From the NCBI RefSeq assembly GCF_004358665.1, contig NZ_SMZR01000001.1:186001-250000 (forward strand): a DNA stretch of 64,000 nucleotides. The letters run 5' to 3'. The notes beneath the pieces are model-generated. The model saw nothing but the letters and a program-made list of their open reading frames with translations. It was not told the origin of the DNA and did no database searches. Below are positions 29,492 through 38,882 of this stretch, one piece after another. A program made the position numbers and the translations under genes. How positions within the stretch are numbered: the first letter of the stretch is position 1; every line of letters starts with the position of its first letter. Origin of the DNA: Jeotgalibacillus sp. S-D1. GTDB taxonomy: Bacteria; Bacillota; Bacilli; Bacillales; Jeotgalibacillaceae.

Positions 29492-30760
29492 ATGACACAA
29501 GGCGAAAAAATTACTGTTGACAATGGTACATTGAACGTACCAAACAATCCTGTAGTACCATTCATTGAAGGCGACGGCACAGGTCCTGATATCTGGGCTT
29601 CAGCTTCACGCGTATTGGATGCTGCTGTTGAAAAAGCATACAATGGCGATAAGAAGATTGTTTGGAAGGAAGTTCTTGCTGGGCAAAAGGCATTTGACGA
29701 AACGGGAGAATGGCTGCCGCAGGCTACACTTGATGCAATTAATGAATATTTCATTGCAATCAAAGGTCCTCTGACTACGCCAATTGGTGGCGGTATCCGC
29801 TCATTAAACGTAGCACTTCGCCAGCAGCTTGATCTATTTACTTGTCTTCGTCCAGTACGCTATTTTGAAGGTGTTCCTTCTCCAGTTAAGCGTCCGGAAG
29901 ATACTGATATGGTCATTTTCCGTGAAAATACAGAGGATATCTATGCGGGTATTGAATTTGCTGAAGGTTCTGATGAAGTAAAGAAACTTATTTCATTTTT
30001 ACAGGACGAACTTGGCGCTAAAAATCTCCGTTTCCCTGAAACATCAGGTATCGGTGTAAAGCCAGTTTCAAAAGAAGGAACGGAGCGTCTAGTACGTTCG
30101 GCTATTAATTATGCACTGACTGAAAACCGTAAATCTGTGACTCTCGTACACAAAGGAAATATTATGAAGTTTACAGAAGGAGCTTTCAAATCATGGGGCT
30201 ATGATCTAGCTGAAAGAGAGTTCGGGGATAAAGTATTTACTTGGGCTCAATATGACAAGATCAAAGATGCTGAAGGCCTGGATGCGGCAAACAAAGCTCA
30301 AAGCGATGCAGAAGCTGCCGGGAAAATCATCGTAAAAGATTCCATTGCTGATATCTTCCTTCAACAAATTTTAACTCGTCCTGCTGAATTTGACGTTGTA
30401 GCAACAATGAACCTGAACGGAGATTATATTTCTGATGCACTTGCTGCACAAGTTGGCGGTATTGGTATTGCTCCTGGAGCAAACATTAACTATGATTCTG
30501 GACATGCAATCTTTGAAGCTACTCATGGTACAGCTCCTAAATATGCAGGTCTTGATAAAGTAAATCCATCTTCAGTCATCCTTTCAGGAGTGCTATTGCT
30601 TGAGCATCTTGGATGGTCTGAAGCAGCAGCTCTTGTTCTTTCTTCAATGGAAAAAACAATTGCTTCTAAAGTAGTAACCTATGACTTTGCCCGCCTTATG
30701 GATGGAGCGACAGAAGTTAAGTGTTCTGAATTCGGTACTGCACTTATTGAAAACATGTAA
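29492..30760 (+). CDS. icd: Isocitrate dehydrogenase (NADP)
   Basis: 422 residues from ATG 29492 (GGAGGG 8 bases ahead); the longer frame to 29429 has no site and is unlike the family. Oxidises isocitrate to 2-oxoglutarate. Motifs: the substrate Ser loop [38 protein letters not shown] with the catalytic Lys nearby, the Asp pair in [18 protein letters not shown], and HGTAPKYAG in the coenzyme site. NADP use is inferred from the bacterial family. Confidence 0.96.
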   Translation: MTQGEKITVDNGTLNVPNNPVVPFIEGDGTGPDIWASASRVLDAAVEKAYNGDKKIVWKEVLAGQKAFDETGEWLPQATLDAINEYFIAIKGPLTTPIGGGIRSLNVALRQQLDLFTCLRPVRYFEGVPSPVKRPEDTDMVIFRENTEDIYAGIEFAEGSDEVKKLISFLQDELGAKNLRFPETSGIGVKPVSKEGTERLVRSAINYALTENRKSVTLVHKGNIMKFTEGAFKSWGYDLAEREFGDKVFTWAQYDKIKDAEGLDAANKAQSDAEAAGKIIVKDSIADIFLQQILTRPAEFDVVATMNLNGDYISDALAAQVGGIGIAPGANINYDSGHAIFEATHGTAPKYAGLDKVNPSSVILSGVLLLEHLGWSEAAALVLSSMEKTIASKVVTYDFARLMDGATEVKCSEFGTALIENM

Positions 30761-30769
30761 GAAAGATTT

Positions 30770-30796
30770 GGAACCAGGCTTTGCTTGCCTGGTTCC
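30770..30796 (+). other. Intergenic hairpin between icd and mdh
   Basis: GGAACCAGGC and GCCTGGTTCC, perfect 10 bp, loop TTTGCTT, followed by only TTCTCT. Weak as a terminator; more likely partial attenuation or mRNA stabilisation. Confidence 0.6.
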
Positions 30797-30838
30797 TTCT
30801 CTACATAATCAGCAAACAATGAACAGGGAGGAATTTCA

Positions 30839-31777
30839 ATGGGTTTCAAGCGTAATAAGATTTCGATCGTTGGAGCAGGTTTTACAGGAGCAACAACTGC
30901 ACTATTTCTTGCACAAAAAGAACTTGGTGATATCGTATTGGTTGATATTCCGCAAAATGAAGATCCAACCAAAGGTAAAGCGCTTGATATGCTCGAAGCA
31001 GGTCCTGTTTTTGGGTATGACGTAACAATTAAAGGTACATCTGATTATCAGGATACTGCTGATTCGGATGTAGTAATCATTACCGCGGGTCTTCCGCGCA
31101 AGCCGGGCATGAGCCGTGATGATCTTGTTCAGACAAACGAAAAAATTATGAAAGCTGTTACAAAGGAAGTGGCAACACACTCTCCAAACAGCACAATCAT
31201 CGTTCTTTCAAATCCTGTTGATGCCATGACTTACACCGTTTATAAGGAATCAGGGTTTCCTAAAGAGCGGGTAATCGGCCAATCAGGAGTTCTTGATACA
31301 GCGCGTTTTAATACGTTTGTTGCCGAAGAACTGAATTTGTCTGTAAAAGATATTCAGGGCTTTGTATTAGGAGGACATGGAGATGACATGGTTCCATTGA
31401 CTCGTTATTCAAACGCCGGTGGGATTCCCCTTGAAACATTAATTCCTAAAGAACGCCTTGATGCGATTATTGAACGTACCAGAAAGGGCGGCGGTGAAAT
31501 TGTGGCACTGCTTGGCAATGGTTCTGCCTACTATGCTCCAGCTGCTTCTTTAATGGAAATGACAGAAGCTATTCTTAAAGATCAGAAGCGTGTCCTTCCT
31601 TCGGTGGCTTACCTTGAAGGAGAGTATGGCTTTGAAGGGATCTACCTGGGTGTGCCGACGGTTCTCGGAGGCAATGGCATTGAAAAGATTGTTGAACTTG
31701 AGTTAACTGAAGAGGAACAGGCTCAGCTTCAAAAGTCGGTTGATTCAGTAAAAAATGTAATGGGTGCATTAAGTTAA
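30839..31777 (+). CDS. mdh: Malate dehydrogenase
   Basis: 312 residues, ATG with GGGAGGA. LDH-like NAD-dependent enzyme interconverting malate and oxaloacetate. Nucleotide loop [15 protein letters not shown], substrate Arg loop [13 protein letters not shown] (Arg rather than Gln, so malate specific), catalytic His in [10 protein letters not shown]. Ends the citZ-icd-mdh group with a strong terminator. Confidence 0.97.
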   Translation: MGFKRNKISIVGAGFTGATTALFLAQKELGDIVLVDIPQNEDPTKGKALDMLEAGPVFGYDVTIKGTSDYQDTADSDVVIITAGLPRKPGMSRDDLVQTNEKIMKAVTKEVATHSPNSTIIVLSNPVDAMTYTVYKESGFPKERVIGQSGVLDTARFNTFVAEELNLSVKDIQGFVLGGHGDDMVPLTRYSNAGGIPLETLIPKERLDAIIERTRKGGGEIVALLGNGSAYYAPAASLMEMTEAILKDQKRVLPSVAYLEGEYGFEGIYLGVPTVLGGNGIEKIVELELTEEEQAQLQKSVDSVKNVMGALS

Positions 31778-31787
31778 GAAATCTTAA

Positions 31788-31820
31788 AAGGAATCGCTGG
31801 TTTATGGCGATTCCTTTTCT
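31788..31820 (+). terminator. Terminator of citZ-icd-mdh
   Basis: AAAAGGAATCGC and GCGATTCCTTTT, perfect 12 bp around a 9-base loop. Confidence 0.9.
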
Positions 31821-31824
31821 GGTT

Positions 31825-31852
31825 GAAAATAGTTAGAAAAATGATACAATTA
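31825..31852 (+). promoter_or_regulatory. Promoter of the MaoC-like gene
   Basis: TTGAAA, 16-base spacer, TACAAT with an upstream TG (extended -10). Confidence 0.65.
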
Positions 31853-31903
31853 TCACAATCTACTGTATAACGTAAAGTCACTGATGAACAAGGGGGAGTC
31901 ACA

Positions 31904-32380
31904 ATGTTGTTAGGAAAAAAAAGAAAAATCGGACGTAACATTGAAGATATGTCAATTGGGGAAAAATTAACGCTGACAGAAAAAATTGAAGACAAAGATT
32001 TACTGCTGTTTCTGGGCTTAACAAATGATGCAAATCCATTATATATACAGCATGATTATGCTGCGCAAACCCCGCATAAAAAGCCGATCGTTCCAACTAT
32101 TATGCTGACTGGATTTATCACCTCTGCTGTTTCAAAGTATCTGCCGGGACCGGGCTCACATATTGTTGCTCAAAGCCTGACATTTCCGAAAGCGCTTCCA
32201 CACTATGCTACTGTGGAATTCTTTTTCGAGGTTGTATCCATTGACCGGTCAAATTCTCAAGTGGAGATTTTTGTGAAAGCATTAAATGAAGATGGATATG
32301 AAGTAGTGAGAGGAAGTGTAACTGTCTGCCCTCCACATAAACTCGAGCGTTTTGATAGCTCAGCTCTGGATAATTTCTAA
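31904..32380 (+). CDS. MaoC-like hotdog-fold protein
   Basis: 158 residues, ATG after AGGGGGAG. Single hotdog domain of the MaoC/R-hydratase type. The hydratase segment is recognisable: FLGLTNDANPLYIQHDYA corresponds to the D-x(4)-H catalytic region, here Asn-Asp-Ala-Asn-Pro-Leu-Tyr-Ile-Gln-His, so the Asp is present and the usual His five residues on is Tyr. A true hydratase activity is therefore uncertain. It sits alone between mdh and phoPR with its own promoter and terminator. Acyl-CoA or acyl-ACP binding is likely; the pathway is not evident. Confidence 0.8.
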   Translation: MLLGKKRKIGRNIEDMSIGEKLTLTEKIEDKDLLLFLGLTNDANPLYIQHDYAAQTPHKKPIVPTIMLTGFITSAVSKYLPGPGSHIVAQSLTFPKALPHYATVEFFFEVVSIDRSNSQVEIFVKALNEDGYEVVRGSVTVCPPHKLERFDSSALDNF

Positions 32381-32410
32381 ACAGTGGAAAAACTCAATAA
32401 TTTTAAAATG

Positions 32411-32435
32411 AAAGCGCACACATATGCGCTTTTTT
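32411..32435 (+). terminator. Terminator of the MaoC-like gene
   Basis: AAAGCGCA and TGCGCTTT around CACATA, followed by T run. Confidence 0.85.
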
Positions 32436-32526
32436 CTATTTTAATCGTCACAAACGCAGATCTGTACTATAATGAAGATGGTTATTGGATGATTAGCGGG
32501 GTTACTATAGTACTTGGAGGTAGAAC

Positions 32527-33237
32527 ATGAGTAAAAGAGTGTTAGTTGTAGACGATGAGCAGTCCATTGTAACATTATTACAGTACAATTTAGAACAAGC
32601 GGGTTATGAAGTCATTACAGCTCTGGACGGGGCAGCAGGAAAACAAAAAGCATTGGAAGAAAAGCCTGACCTTATTGTATTGGATTTAATGCTGCCAAAA
32701 ATGGACGGCATCGAAGTTTGTAAACAGCTTCGCCAGGAACATGTGCAGATACCTATTATTATGCTTACCGCTAAAGATGATGAATTTGATAAAGTGCTTG
32801 GTCTTGAATTAGGGGCGGATGATTATATGACGAAGCCTTTTAGTCCAAGAGAAGTTGTAGCAAGAGCAAAAGCAATATTGCGTAGAACCAAACAGCCTGA
32901 TGTTAAGGAACAGGAAGAAAATGGACTTTCTTTTGAAATTGGAGAAGTAAAAGTATTTCCTGAACAATATGAGGCTTATTTTAAGAATGAACAATTGGAA
33001 TTAACTCCAAAAGAATTTGAGCTCCTTTTATATTTAATAGAAAATAAAGGCCGTGTCCTCACAAGAGATCAGCTGCTGCAGGCAGTCTGGAACTATGATT
33101 TTGCGGGAGATACCCGTATAGTTGACGTACACATAAGCCATCTTCGTGAAAAAATAGAGGAAAATACCAAAAAGCCGCTTTATATTAAGACGATCAGAGG
33201 GCTTGGCTATAAAATGGAGAAGCCTAAAGTGCAGTGA
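32527..33237 (+). CDS. phoP: Response regulator PhoP
   Basis: 236 residues. OmpR-class regulator of phosphate starvation genes. Receiver domain with acidic pair DDEQ (9-12), phosphoacceptor Asp53 in IVLDLMLP and Lys in MLTAKDD; winged helix at the C-terminus with VDVHISHLREKIE and IKTIRGLGYKME. TATAAT at 32468-32473 is a likely -10. The kinase gene phoR overlaps or abuts its stop. Confidence 0.95.
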   Translation: MSKRVLVVDDEQSIVTLLQYNLEQAGYEVITALDGAAGKQKALEEKPDLIVLDLMLPKMDGIEVCKQLRQEHVQIPIIMLTAKDDEFDKVLGLELGADDYMTKPFSPREVVARAKAILRRTKQPDVKEQEENGLSFEIGEVKVFPEQYEAYFKNEQLELTPKEFELLLYLIENKGRVLTRDQLLQAVWNYDFAGDTRIVDVHISHLREKIEENTKKPLYIKTIRGLGYKMEKPKVQ

Positions 33238-33239
33238 GA

Positions 33240-34991
33240 ATGTCAAGTTTTCGAACGCGGCTTCTATTTGCGCTAATTTCATTAATTGTCTTAGTTTTAA
33301 TCGGACTGGGAGTATTAATTGGTGAATTGTTTAAGTCTTACTATGTAAATGCACTCCACTCCCGAATTGAAAAAGAGGTTGAATTGGTTGTCAGTGAGCT
33401 GGAGCAGCAGCCCTCATTTTCTGAACTTGCCGTCTTGCGTTTTGACCGTCTTAGTAATGTTCTCGATATTAGAATTACCATAGCGGAACAGGGGGAAGGT
33501 ACTGTTTATGATAGTGAAAATAATCTAATGATCGATCAGCATGAAGACACTATCCGAAAAATTCAAGCAGAGCCCCCTTCGGTAGAGGATTCCATCGTGA
33601 GATTCCCGGTGACAGAAGAAATAAACTACTATGCAAAAGGTGTTATGATTGGTGGCTCACCAGGAGTCCTGGTTATGGGAACTGAATTTGATGAGTTAAA
33701 AGAAGTATATCGTCAAATTTGGATTATCCTTTCCATCACACTTGGCGTTGCCCTTTTGATTATTATTTTATTGGGATCGAGAATAACGAATCAGTATACA
33801 AGGCCGATTGAGTCGGCTACCAAGGTTGCAATCGAACTGGCAAAAGGCAATTATCGCGCCAGAACATATGAGGACCGTGTGGATGAGACAGGTATGCTGA
33901 GCAATGCGATCAATGTTCTCGCCCGAAATCTCCAGGAAATGGTCACTTACCAGGCAATTCAGCAGGACCGTCTCCAAACTCTCATCGAAAATATGGGCAG
34001 CGGATTAATTATGATTGATCGGCAGGGGTTTATTGTTTTAGTCAATCGTTCTTTTTTGGATTTTTTCCGTGTAAGTATTGAAGATGTCTTAAATAAACGT
34101 TACGTGGATATTTTTACAGATGAAAAAGTACAGTTGCTTGCTGAAGAGGTTTTTATGACCGAACAAAGAGTGCGTAAGCAGGTACACCTGTCAGCTGCTT
34201 TATCAAAGCGCCATCTGGAAGTATATGGTGCTCCAATTATAGGGGAAGGCAGCGCCTGGCATGGCATCGTCCTGGTTTTTCATGATATTACAGAACTAAA
34301 AAAGCTGGAGCAGATGAGAAAAGATTTTGTAGCAAATGTATCTCATGAAGTAAAAACGCCAATTACATCTATTAAAGGGTTTACGGAAACGCTGCTGGAT
34401 GGAGCATTAAATGATAAAGATGCGCTCGAAACATTTTTGTCCATCATATTAAAAGAAAGTGACAGGCTTCAGGCGCTTATCCAGGATCTTCTGGATCTTT
34501 CAAAGGTGGAACAGCAGGGGTTTAAACTTGCCATGTCTCAGATGGACATTGTTGAATTGCTGAAAGAAGTTGCCACGATGATGGAACATAAAGCATTAAA
34601 GAAGGATATGAACATTCGGCTTCTTGGTTGTAAAACAAGCACCATCGAAGGAGATCACGACCGATTAAAGCAAGTGTTTATCAATCTGATCAGCAATGCA
34701 ATCACTTATTCACAGCCTGGCGGGGAAATTAGGGTCACTGTGGTTGATGGCGACAATGAAATTATTATAGAAGTGGAAGATGACGGAATTGGAATGGAAG
34801 AAGAGGAGATACCCCGGATCTTTGAACGTTTTTATCGCGTAGATAAAGCGAGAAGCCGGAATTCAGGCGGTACTGGCTTGGGATTGGCAATCGTAAAACA
34901 TATTGTAGAGGTTCACTATGGAGAGTTATCTGTAAAAAGTAAACCCAACGAAGGTACTGCTTTCTCTGTTTCACTGCCAAAAAAACATTAG
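33240..34991 (+). CDS. phoR: Sensor histidine kinase PhoR
   Basis: 583 residues from ATG 33240; a GTG at 33234 overlapping the phoP stop is an alternative adding two residues. Membrane helix 1 (about 7-27), extracytoplasmic domain (about 28-155), helix 2 (about 160-180, IILSITLGVALLIIILLGS), HAMP (about 182-235), PAS (about 245-345), HisKA with phosphoacceptor His at about 369 in VANVSHEVKTPITS, and ATPase domain with N box FINLISNAITYS, G1 DDGIGM and G2 GGTGLGLAIV. Phosphorylates PhoP. Two terminators follow. Confidence 0.95.
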   Translation: MSSFRTRLLFALISLIVLVLIGLGVLIGELFKSYYVNALHSRIEKEVELVVSELEQQPSFSELAVLRFDRLSNVLDIRITIAEQGEGTVYDSENNLMIDQHEDTIRKIQAEPPSVEDSIVRFPVTEEINYYAKGVMIGGSPGVLVMGTEFDELKEVYRQIWIILSITLGVALLIIILLGSRITNQYTRPIESATKVAIELAKGNYRARTYEDRVDETGMLSNAINVLARNLQEMVTYQAIQQDRLQTLIENMGSGLIMIDRQGFIVLVNRSFLDFFRVSIEDVLNKRYVDIFTDEKVQLLAEEVFMTEQRVRKQVHLSAALSKRHLEVYGAPIIGEGSAWHGIVLVFHDITELKKLEQMRKDFVANVSHEVKTPITSIKGFTETLLDGALNDKDALETFLSIILKESDRLQALIQDLLDLSKVEQQGFKLAMSQMDIVELLKEVATMMEHKALKKDMNIRLLGCKTSTIEGDHDRLKQVFINLISNAITYSQPGGEIRVTVVDGDNEIIIEVEDDGIGMEEEEIPRIFERFYRVDKARSRNSGGTGLGLAIVKHIVEVHYGELSVKSKPNEGTAFSVSLPKKH

Positions 34992-35017
34992 TTTTAAGGA
35001 TGAAAGGGTTTTACATT

Positions 35018-35041
35018 CCCTTTACATAAAAAGGGTTTTTT
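35018..35041 (+). terminator. First terminator after phoPR
   Basis: CCCTTT and AAAGGG around ACATAA, then TTTTTT. Confidence 0.75.
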
Positions 35042-35097
35042 CTTAACATTTGGTTGATAAGATACAAAGTGAAAACCCCTTCATCCAAGGAACCCAG

Positions 35098-35134
35098 AAA
35101 AAAGACGTGAACAGACCCCGTTCACGTCTTTTTT
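35098..35134 (+). terminator. Second, stronger terminator after phoPR
   Basis: AAAAAAGACGTGAAC and GTTCACGTCTTTTTT around AGACCCC. Between here and polA (35135-35340) only AT-rich sequence with a possible TAAAAT -10 at 35272 is seen. Confidence 0.92.
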
Positions 35135-35340
35135 CATGTTAGCTTTTTCCTTATTCCCTACTTTCTAAAAAAATCAATTGAATAGGCAAAATTATTTCTA
35201 ATAAATTGCCAAAGATAAAAAGAAAAGAAGGCGAAGAACAGCCCTTATTTTCTCTTTCATTTTGGTCATGCTAAAATATAGAGAGTGATGTTTTTATACA
35301 ATACGTGTGGAAAAAACATGCAATTAGAGGAGGACTACTT

Positions 35341-37971
35341 TTGACCAAAAAAATGATGCTGATTGACGGCAATAGCATAGCCTATCGTGCTTTTTTTGCA
35401 CTGCCGCTGCTCAACAATGACAAAGGGATACATACGAATGCTATATATGGTTTTACAACGATGCTGACAAAAATGATTGAGGAAGAAAAACCCAGTCATA
35501 TCCTGGTGGCGTTTGATGCAGGAAAAACCACTTTCCGCCATAAAACATTTTCTGAGTATAAGGGTGGCCGTCAGAAAACACCTTCCGAATTATCTGAGCA
35601 ATTTCCCTTCATCCGTGATTTATTAAATGCCTATTCTATTAAGCATTATGAATTAGACCAGTATGAAGCGGATGATATTATCGGCACCGTTTCCCTGCAG
35701 GCTGAAAAGAAAGGGTATAAAGTTGTAGTGGTATCTGGCGATAAAGATTTAACCCAGCTATCCTCTGACCAAACGAGGGTAGATATTACACGTAAGGGCA
35801 TTACCGATATGGAGTCGTATACGCCTGAGCATATTCAGGAAAAGTACGGACTGACTCCTGAACAAATAATCGATATGAAAGGTCTCATGGGGGATTCATC
35901 CGATAATATTCCCGGAGTTCCCGGGGTAGGGGAAAAAACGGCCATAAAACTGTTAAAGCAGTTTGGCACGCTTGAGGATCTGCTTGAATCAACAGAAGAA
36001 GTAAAAGGAGCAAAATTGAAAGAAAAACTGATTGAGTTTAAAGATCAGGCAAAAATGAGCAAAAATTTAGCGACGATTACACGGGTGGCACCTGTTGAAA
36101 TTAATTTTGAAGAATTAGAACGAGTGGAGCCGGATCAGGAAAAGCTGCGCACCATCTTTAAGGAATTGTCATTCAACTCCCTGCTGGAGAAGCTTAGCGG
36201 GAGCGAAGAAGAGGAAGAAATAAAATTAAAAGACTTAAAATGGGAGCGGGCGGATGCCATCACAAAGTCCATGCTGTCAGATCAAGCAGAACTTTACATC
36301 GAGCTTTATGATGTTAATTATCACACTGCACAGATCCTGGGTATTGGACTGCATCATTCAGATGGAACCTATTTTATTCCTGCAGATGTCGCACAACAGT
36401 CATCGCTTTTTAAAGCCTGGATAGAAGATGAAACCAAGCTGAAATCTGTATATGATGCAAAGCAGTCCATTATTGCCTTTAGCCGCTTAGGCATGGATTT
36501 GAAAGGAATTGACTTTGATTTACTGATCGCCTCTTATGTAATTGATGCGTCACAGGCTGCAGATGATTTTGCTTCTATTGCAAAGCGCCATGGTGCAGAT
36601 GCAGTTCAATCAGACGAATCCTTATATGGCAAGGGTGCAAAGAAAAGTGTGCCGGAAGATGAGGTCCTTGGTGAGCATATCGCCCGCAAAGCTGCAGCCA
36701 TTGGCAAAATCAAAGACCGCTGTGTAAATGAATTGGAGAAAAATGAACAGTATGACCTCTTTGAAGACCTTGAATTGCCATTGGCTGAAGTATTGGCTGA
36801 AATGGAGCGCAAAGGTGTTTTAGTTGATGTAAACCGTTTAAAAGAAATGGGAGAAGAACTAAAATCCAAATTAGCCCATATTGAAGCAGACATACACAGG
36901 CTTGCTGGAGAGACGTTTAATATAAATTCCCCGAAACAACTGGGTGTAATTTTGTTTGAAAAGCTCGGCCTGCCAGCGGTGAAAAAAACGAAAACCGGCT
37001 ATTCCACTTCAGCGGATGTTCTGGAAAAGCTGCAGCCTGAGCATGAAATTATTGATCACATCCTGCTCTACAGACAGCTCGGAAAGCTGCAGTCAACCTA
37101 TATTGAAGGATTGCTGAAAGTAGTCAACAAAGAAACGGATAAGATCCATACCCGCTATAATCAGGTGCTTACACAAACCGGCCGTTTAAGCTCCATCGAT
37201 CCAAACCTGCAAAATATACCGATTCGTTTAGAAGAGGGCCGTAAAATCCGCCAGGCGTTTATACCATCAAAAGATGACTGGGTTATGTTCGCAGCAGATT
37301 ACTCTCAAATTGAACTTCGTGTTCTTGCCCATATCTCACAGGATGATGGACTGATTGAAGCATTTAGAAATGATATGGATATTCATACGAAAACAGCCAT
37401 GGATGTGTTTAATGTAGCACGGGAAGACGTCACCTCCGGCATGCGCAGACATGCAAAAGCGGTTAATTTTGGGATTGTTTATGGGATTAGCGATTATGGC
37501 TTGTCACAAAGCCTTGATATCCCAAGAAAAGAAGCTGCGGAGTTTATTAAACGCTATCTGGAAAGTTATCCAAAAGTAAAGGAATATATGGATGATATCA
37601 TTCAAGAAGCAAAACAAAATGGGTATGTCTCAACCCTGCTGCAAAGAAGACGATATATACCTGAAATCACCAGCCGTAATTTTAATTTAAGAGGTTTTGC
37701 TGAACGAACAGCGATGAACACACCTATCCAGGGTACAGCAGCTGATATTATAAAAAAAGCAATGCTTGACATGGCTCTCCGTTTAAAAAAAGAAGGACTC
37801 AAAGCGAATATGCTTCTTCAGGTGCACGATGAGTTAATTTTCGAATGTCCAAAAGATGAGCTTGAGATCCTTCAGAAAATCGTACCCGAAGTAATGGAAA
37901 GTGCTGTGGAGCTTGTTGTGCCATTGAAGGTGGACTTTTCTTACGGAAACACCTGGTATGATGCAAAGTAA
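35341..37971 (+). CDS. polA: DNA polymerase I
   Basis: 876 residues from TTG 35341, set by GAGGAGG 7 bases ahead; 12 upstream codons are excluded. Gap filling and primer removal. N-terminal 5' nuclease domain (about 1-290: MMLIDGNSIAYRAFFALP, VSGDKDLTQLSSD, GDSSDNIPGVPGVGEKTA). The 3'-5' exonuclease-like domain (about 300-470) lacks the DxE carboxylates, so it is probably inactive as in other Bacillus PolA. Polymerase motifs A AADYSQIELRVLAHIS, B HAKAVNFGIVYGISDYG and C LLQVHDELIFE are intact. Followed closely by mutM and coaE. Confidence 0.97.
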   Translation: MTKKMMLIDGNSIAYRAFFALPLLNNDKGIHTNAIYGFTTMLTKMIEEEKPSHILVAFDAGKTTFRHKTFSEYKGGRQKTPSELSEQFPFIRDLLNAYSIKHYELDQYEADDIIGTVSLQAEKKGYKVVVVSGDKDLTQLSSDQTRVDITRKGITDMESYTPEHIQEKYGLTPEQIIDMKGLMGDSSDNIPGVPGVGEKTAIKLLKQFGTLEDLLESTEEVKGAKLKEKLIEFKDQAKMSKNLATITRVAPVEINFEELERVEPDQEKLRTIFKELSFNSLLEKLSGSEEEEEIKLKDLKWERADAITKSMLSDQAELYIELYDVNYHTAQILGIGLHHSDGTYFIPADVAQQSSLFKAWIEDETKLKSVYDAKQSIIAFSRLGMDLKGIDFDLLIASYVIDASQAADDFASIAKRHGADAVQSDESLYGKGAKKSVPEDEVLGEHIARKAAAIGKIKDRCVNELEKNEQYDLFEDLELPLAEVLAEMERKGVLVDVNRLKEMGEELKSKLAHIEADIHRLAGETFNINSPKQLGVILFEKLGLPAVKKTKTGYSTSADVLEKLQPEHEIIDHILLYRQLGKLQSTYIEGLLKVVNKETDKIHTRYNQVLTQTGRLSSIDPNLQNIPIRLEEGRKIRQAFIPSKDDWVMFAADYSQIELRVLAHISQDDGLIEAFRNDMDIHTKTAMDVFNVAREDVTSGMRRHAKAVNFGIVYGISDYGLSQSLDIPRKEAAEFIKRYLESYPKVKEYMDDIIQEAKQNGYVSTLLQRRRYIPEITSRNFNLRGFAERTAMNTPIQGTAADIIKKAMLDMALRLKKEGLKANMLLQVHDELIFECPKDELEILQKIVPEVMESAVELVVPLKVDFSYGNTWYDAK

Positions 37972-37993
37972 TTAGAACTGAGGAGTGTCACAA

Positions 37994-38866
37994 ATGCCGG
38001 AACTTCCAGAAGTAGAACATGTGAAAAGAGGGCTTGAACCTTATATCATTGGAGAAAAAATTATCTCGGTACACTTTTCCAAAACGGTGGAGCACTCTCA
38101 TTCTGAGGGGAGGCAGGCGATTTTAAAAGGCCTGGAACTTCAGACGTTTTGCGAAAAAGTAAAAGGCTACACCATTAATCAAATTAAAAGACGGAGCAAA
38201 TATTTGCTTATTGAGCTGGAGAATGGAGAAAACTCTGGCTTTCTTCTTTCCCATCTTGGTATGTCCGGTGCATGGTTTGCGGTTGATTCCATCGACATGA
38301 TTACAGAAGGAAAATTCCGTAATCATGTACATGTCATTTTTACCTTTGAAAGTGGAAGACTGTTAATTTATTCGGATATAAGAAGATTTGGAGAGCTGCG
38401 ATTTTTAGAAAATCTTGAGGACTATCCTCCAATAATTGCAATAGGTCCTGAACCGTTCGACGAAAATGCAGAGGAGCTTTTCTTAGCCGCTTTAAACCTG
38501 CCTAAATTCAATCAGAAACCGGTTAAAGAAGTTATTATGAATCATCAGGTTATTGCCGGATGCGGGAATATCTACGCAACAGAAGCGCTCTTCAGGTCCG
38601 GCATTCATCCTAAAAGAAAAGTGGAACGTATGGCCTTATCAAAAAGAATTGGGCTGTTTAAACAAATAGTTGAAGTATTGCAGGAGGGAATTGATGCAGG
38701 AGGAAGCAGCATCTCCGACTATCGGAACGTAAACGGTGAAGCCGGAAACATGCAGGACAGGCTGCAAATGTATGGAAGAAAAGTTTGTCCTGCATGCGGA
38801 TCAGCTACAAAGCAAGCCGTTATTGGAGGACGAAATTCGCATTATTGTTCTGCATGTCAACGGTAA
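37994..38866 (+). CDS. mutM: Formamidopyrimidine-DNA glycosylase (Fpg/MutM), divergent form
   Basis: 290 residues. The start must be ATG 37994 because catalysis needs Pro at the mature N-terminus (MPELPEVE); a GTG nine bases upstream would bury it. Removes 8-oxoguanine and nicks the strand. Catalytic Pro2 and Glu3, Lys in RRSKYLLIE, H2TH segment AGCGNIYATEALFRSGIHP, and a C-terminal zinc finger CPAC ... CSAC. The body (for example VIMNHQVIAGCGNIYATE and YSDIRRFGELRFLE) differs from the form I know from B. subtilis (LLDQTVVAGFGNIYVDE), and it is longer by about 14 residues. Directly followed by coaE; ytaF is missing. Confidence 0.93.
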   Translation: MPELPEVEHVKRGLEPYIIGEKIISVHFSKTVEHSHSEGRQAILKGLELQTFCEKVKGYTINQIKRRSKYLLIELENGENSGFLLSHLGMSGAWFAVDSIDMITEGKFRNHVHVIFTFESGRLLIYSDIRRFGELRFLENLEDYPPIIAIGPEPFDENAEELFLAALNLPKFNQKPVKEVIMNHQVIAGCGNIYATEALFRSGIHPKRKVERMALSKRIGLFKQIVEVLQEGIDAGGSSISDYRNVNGEAGNMQDRLQMYGRKVCPACGSATKQAVIGGRNSHYCSACQR

Positions 38867-38882
38867 AGAAAGAAGGAGTAAT

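Noticed and set aside
30681-31025. 114-codon plus-strand frame across the icd-mdh junction
   Set aside because: Out of frame with both genes and runs through the intergenic hairpin; a shadow.
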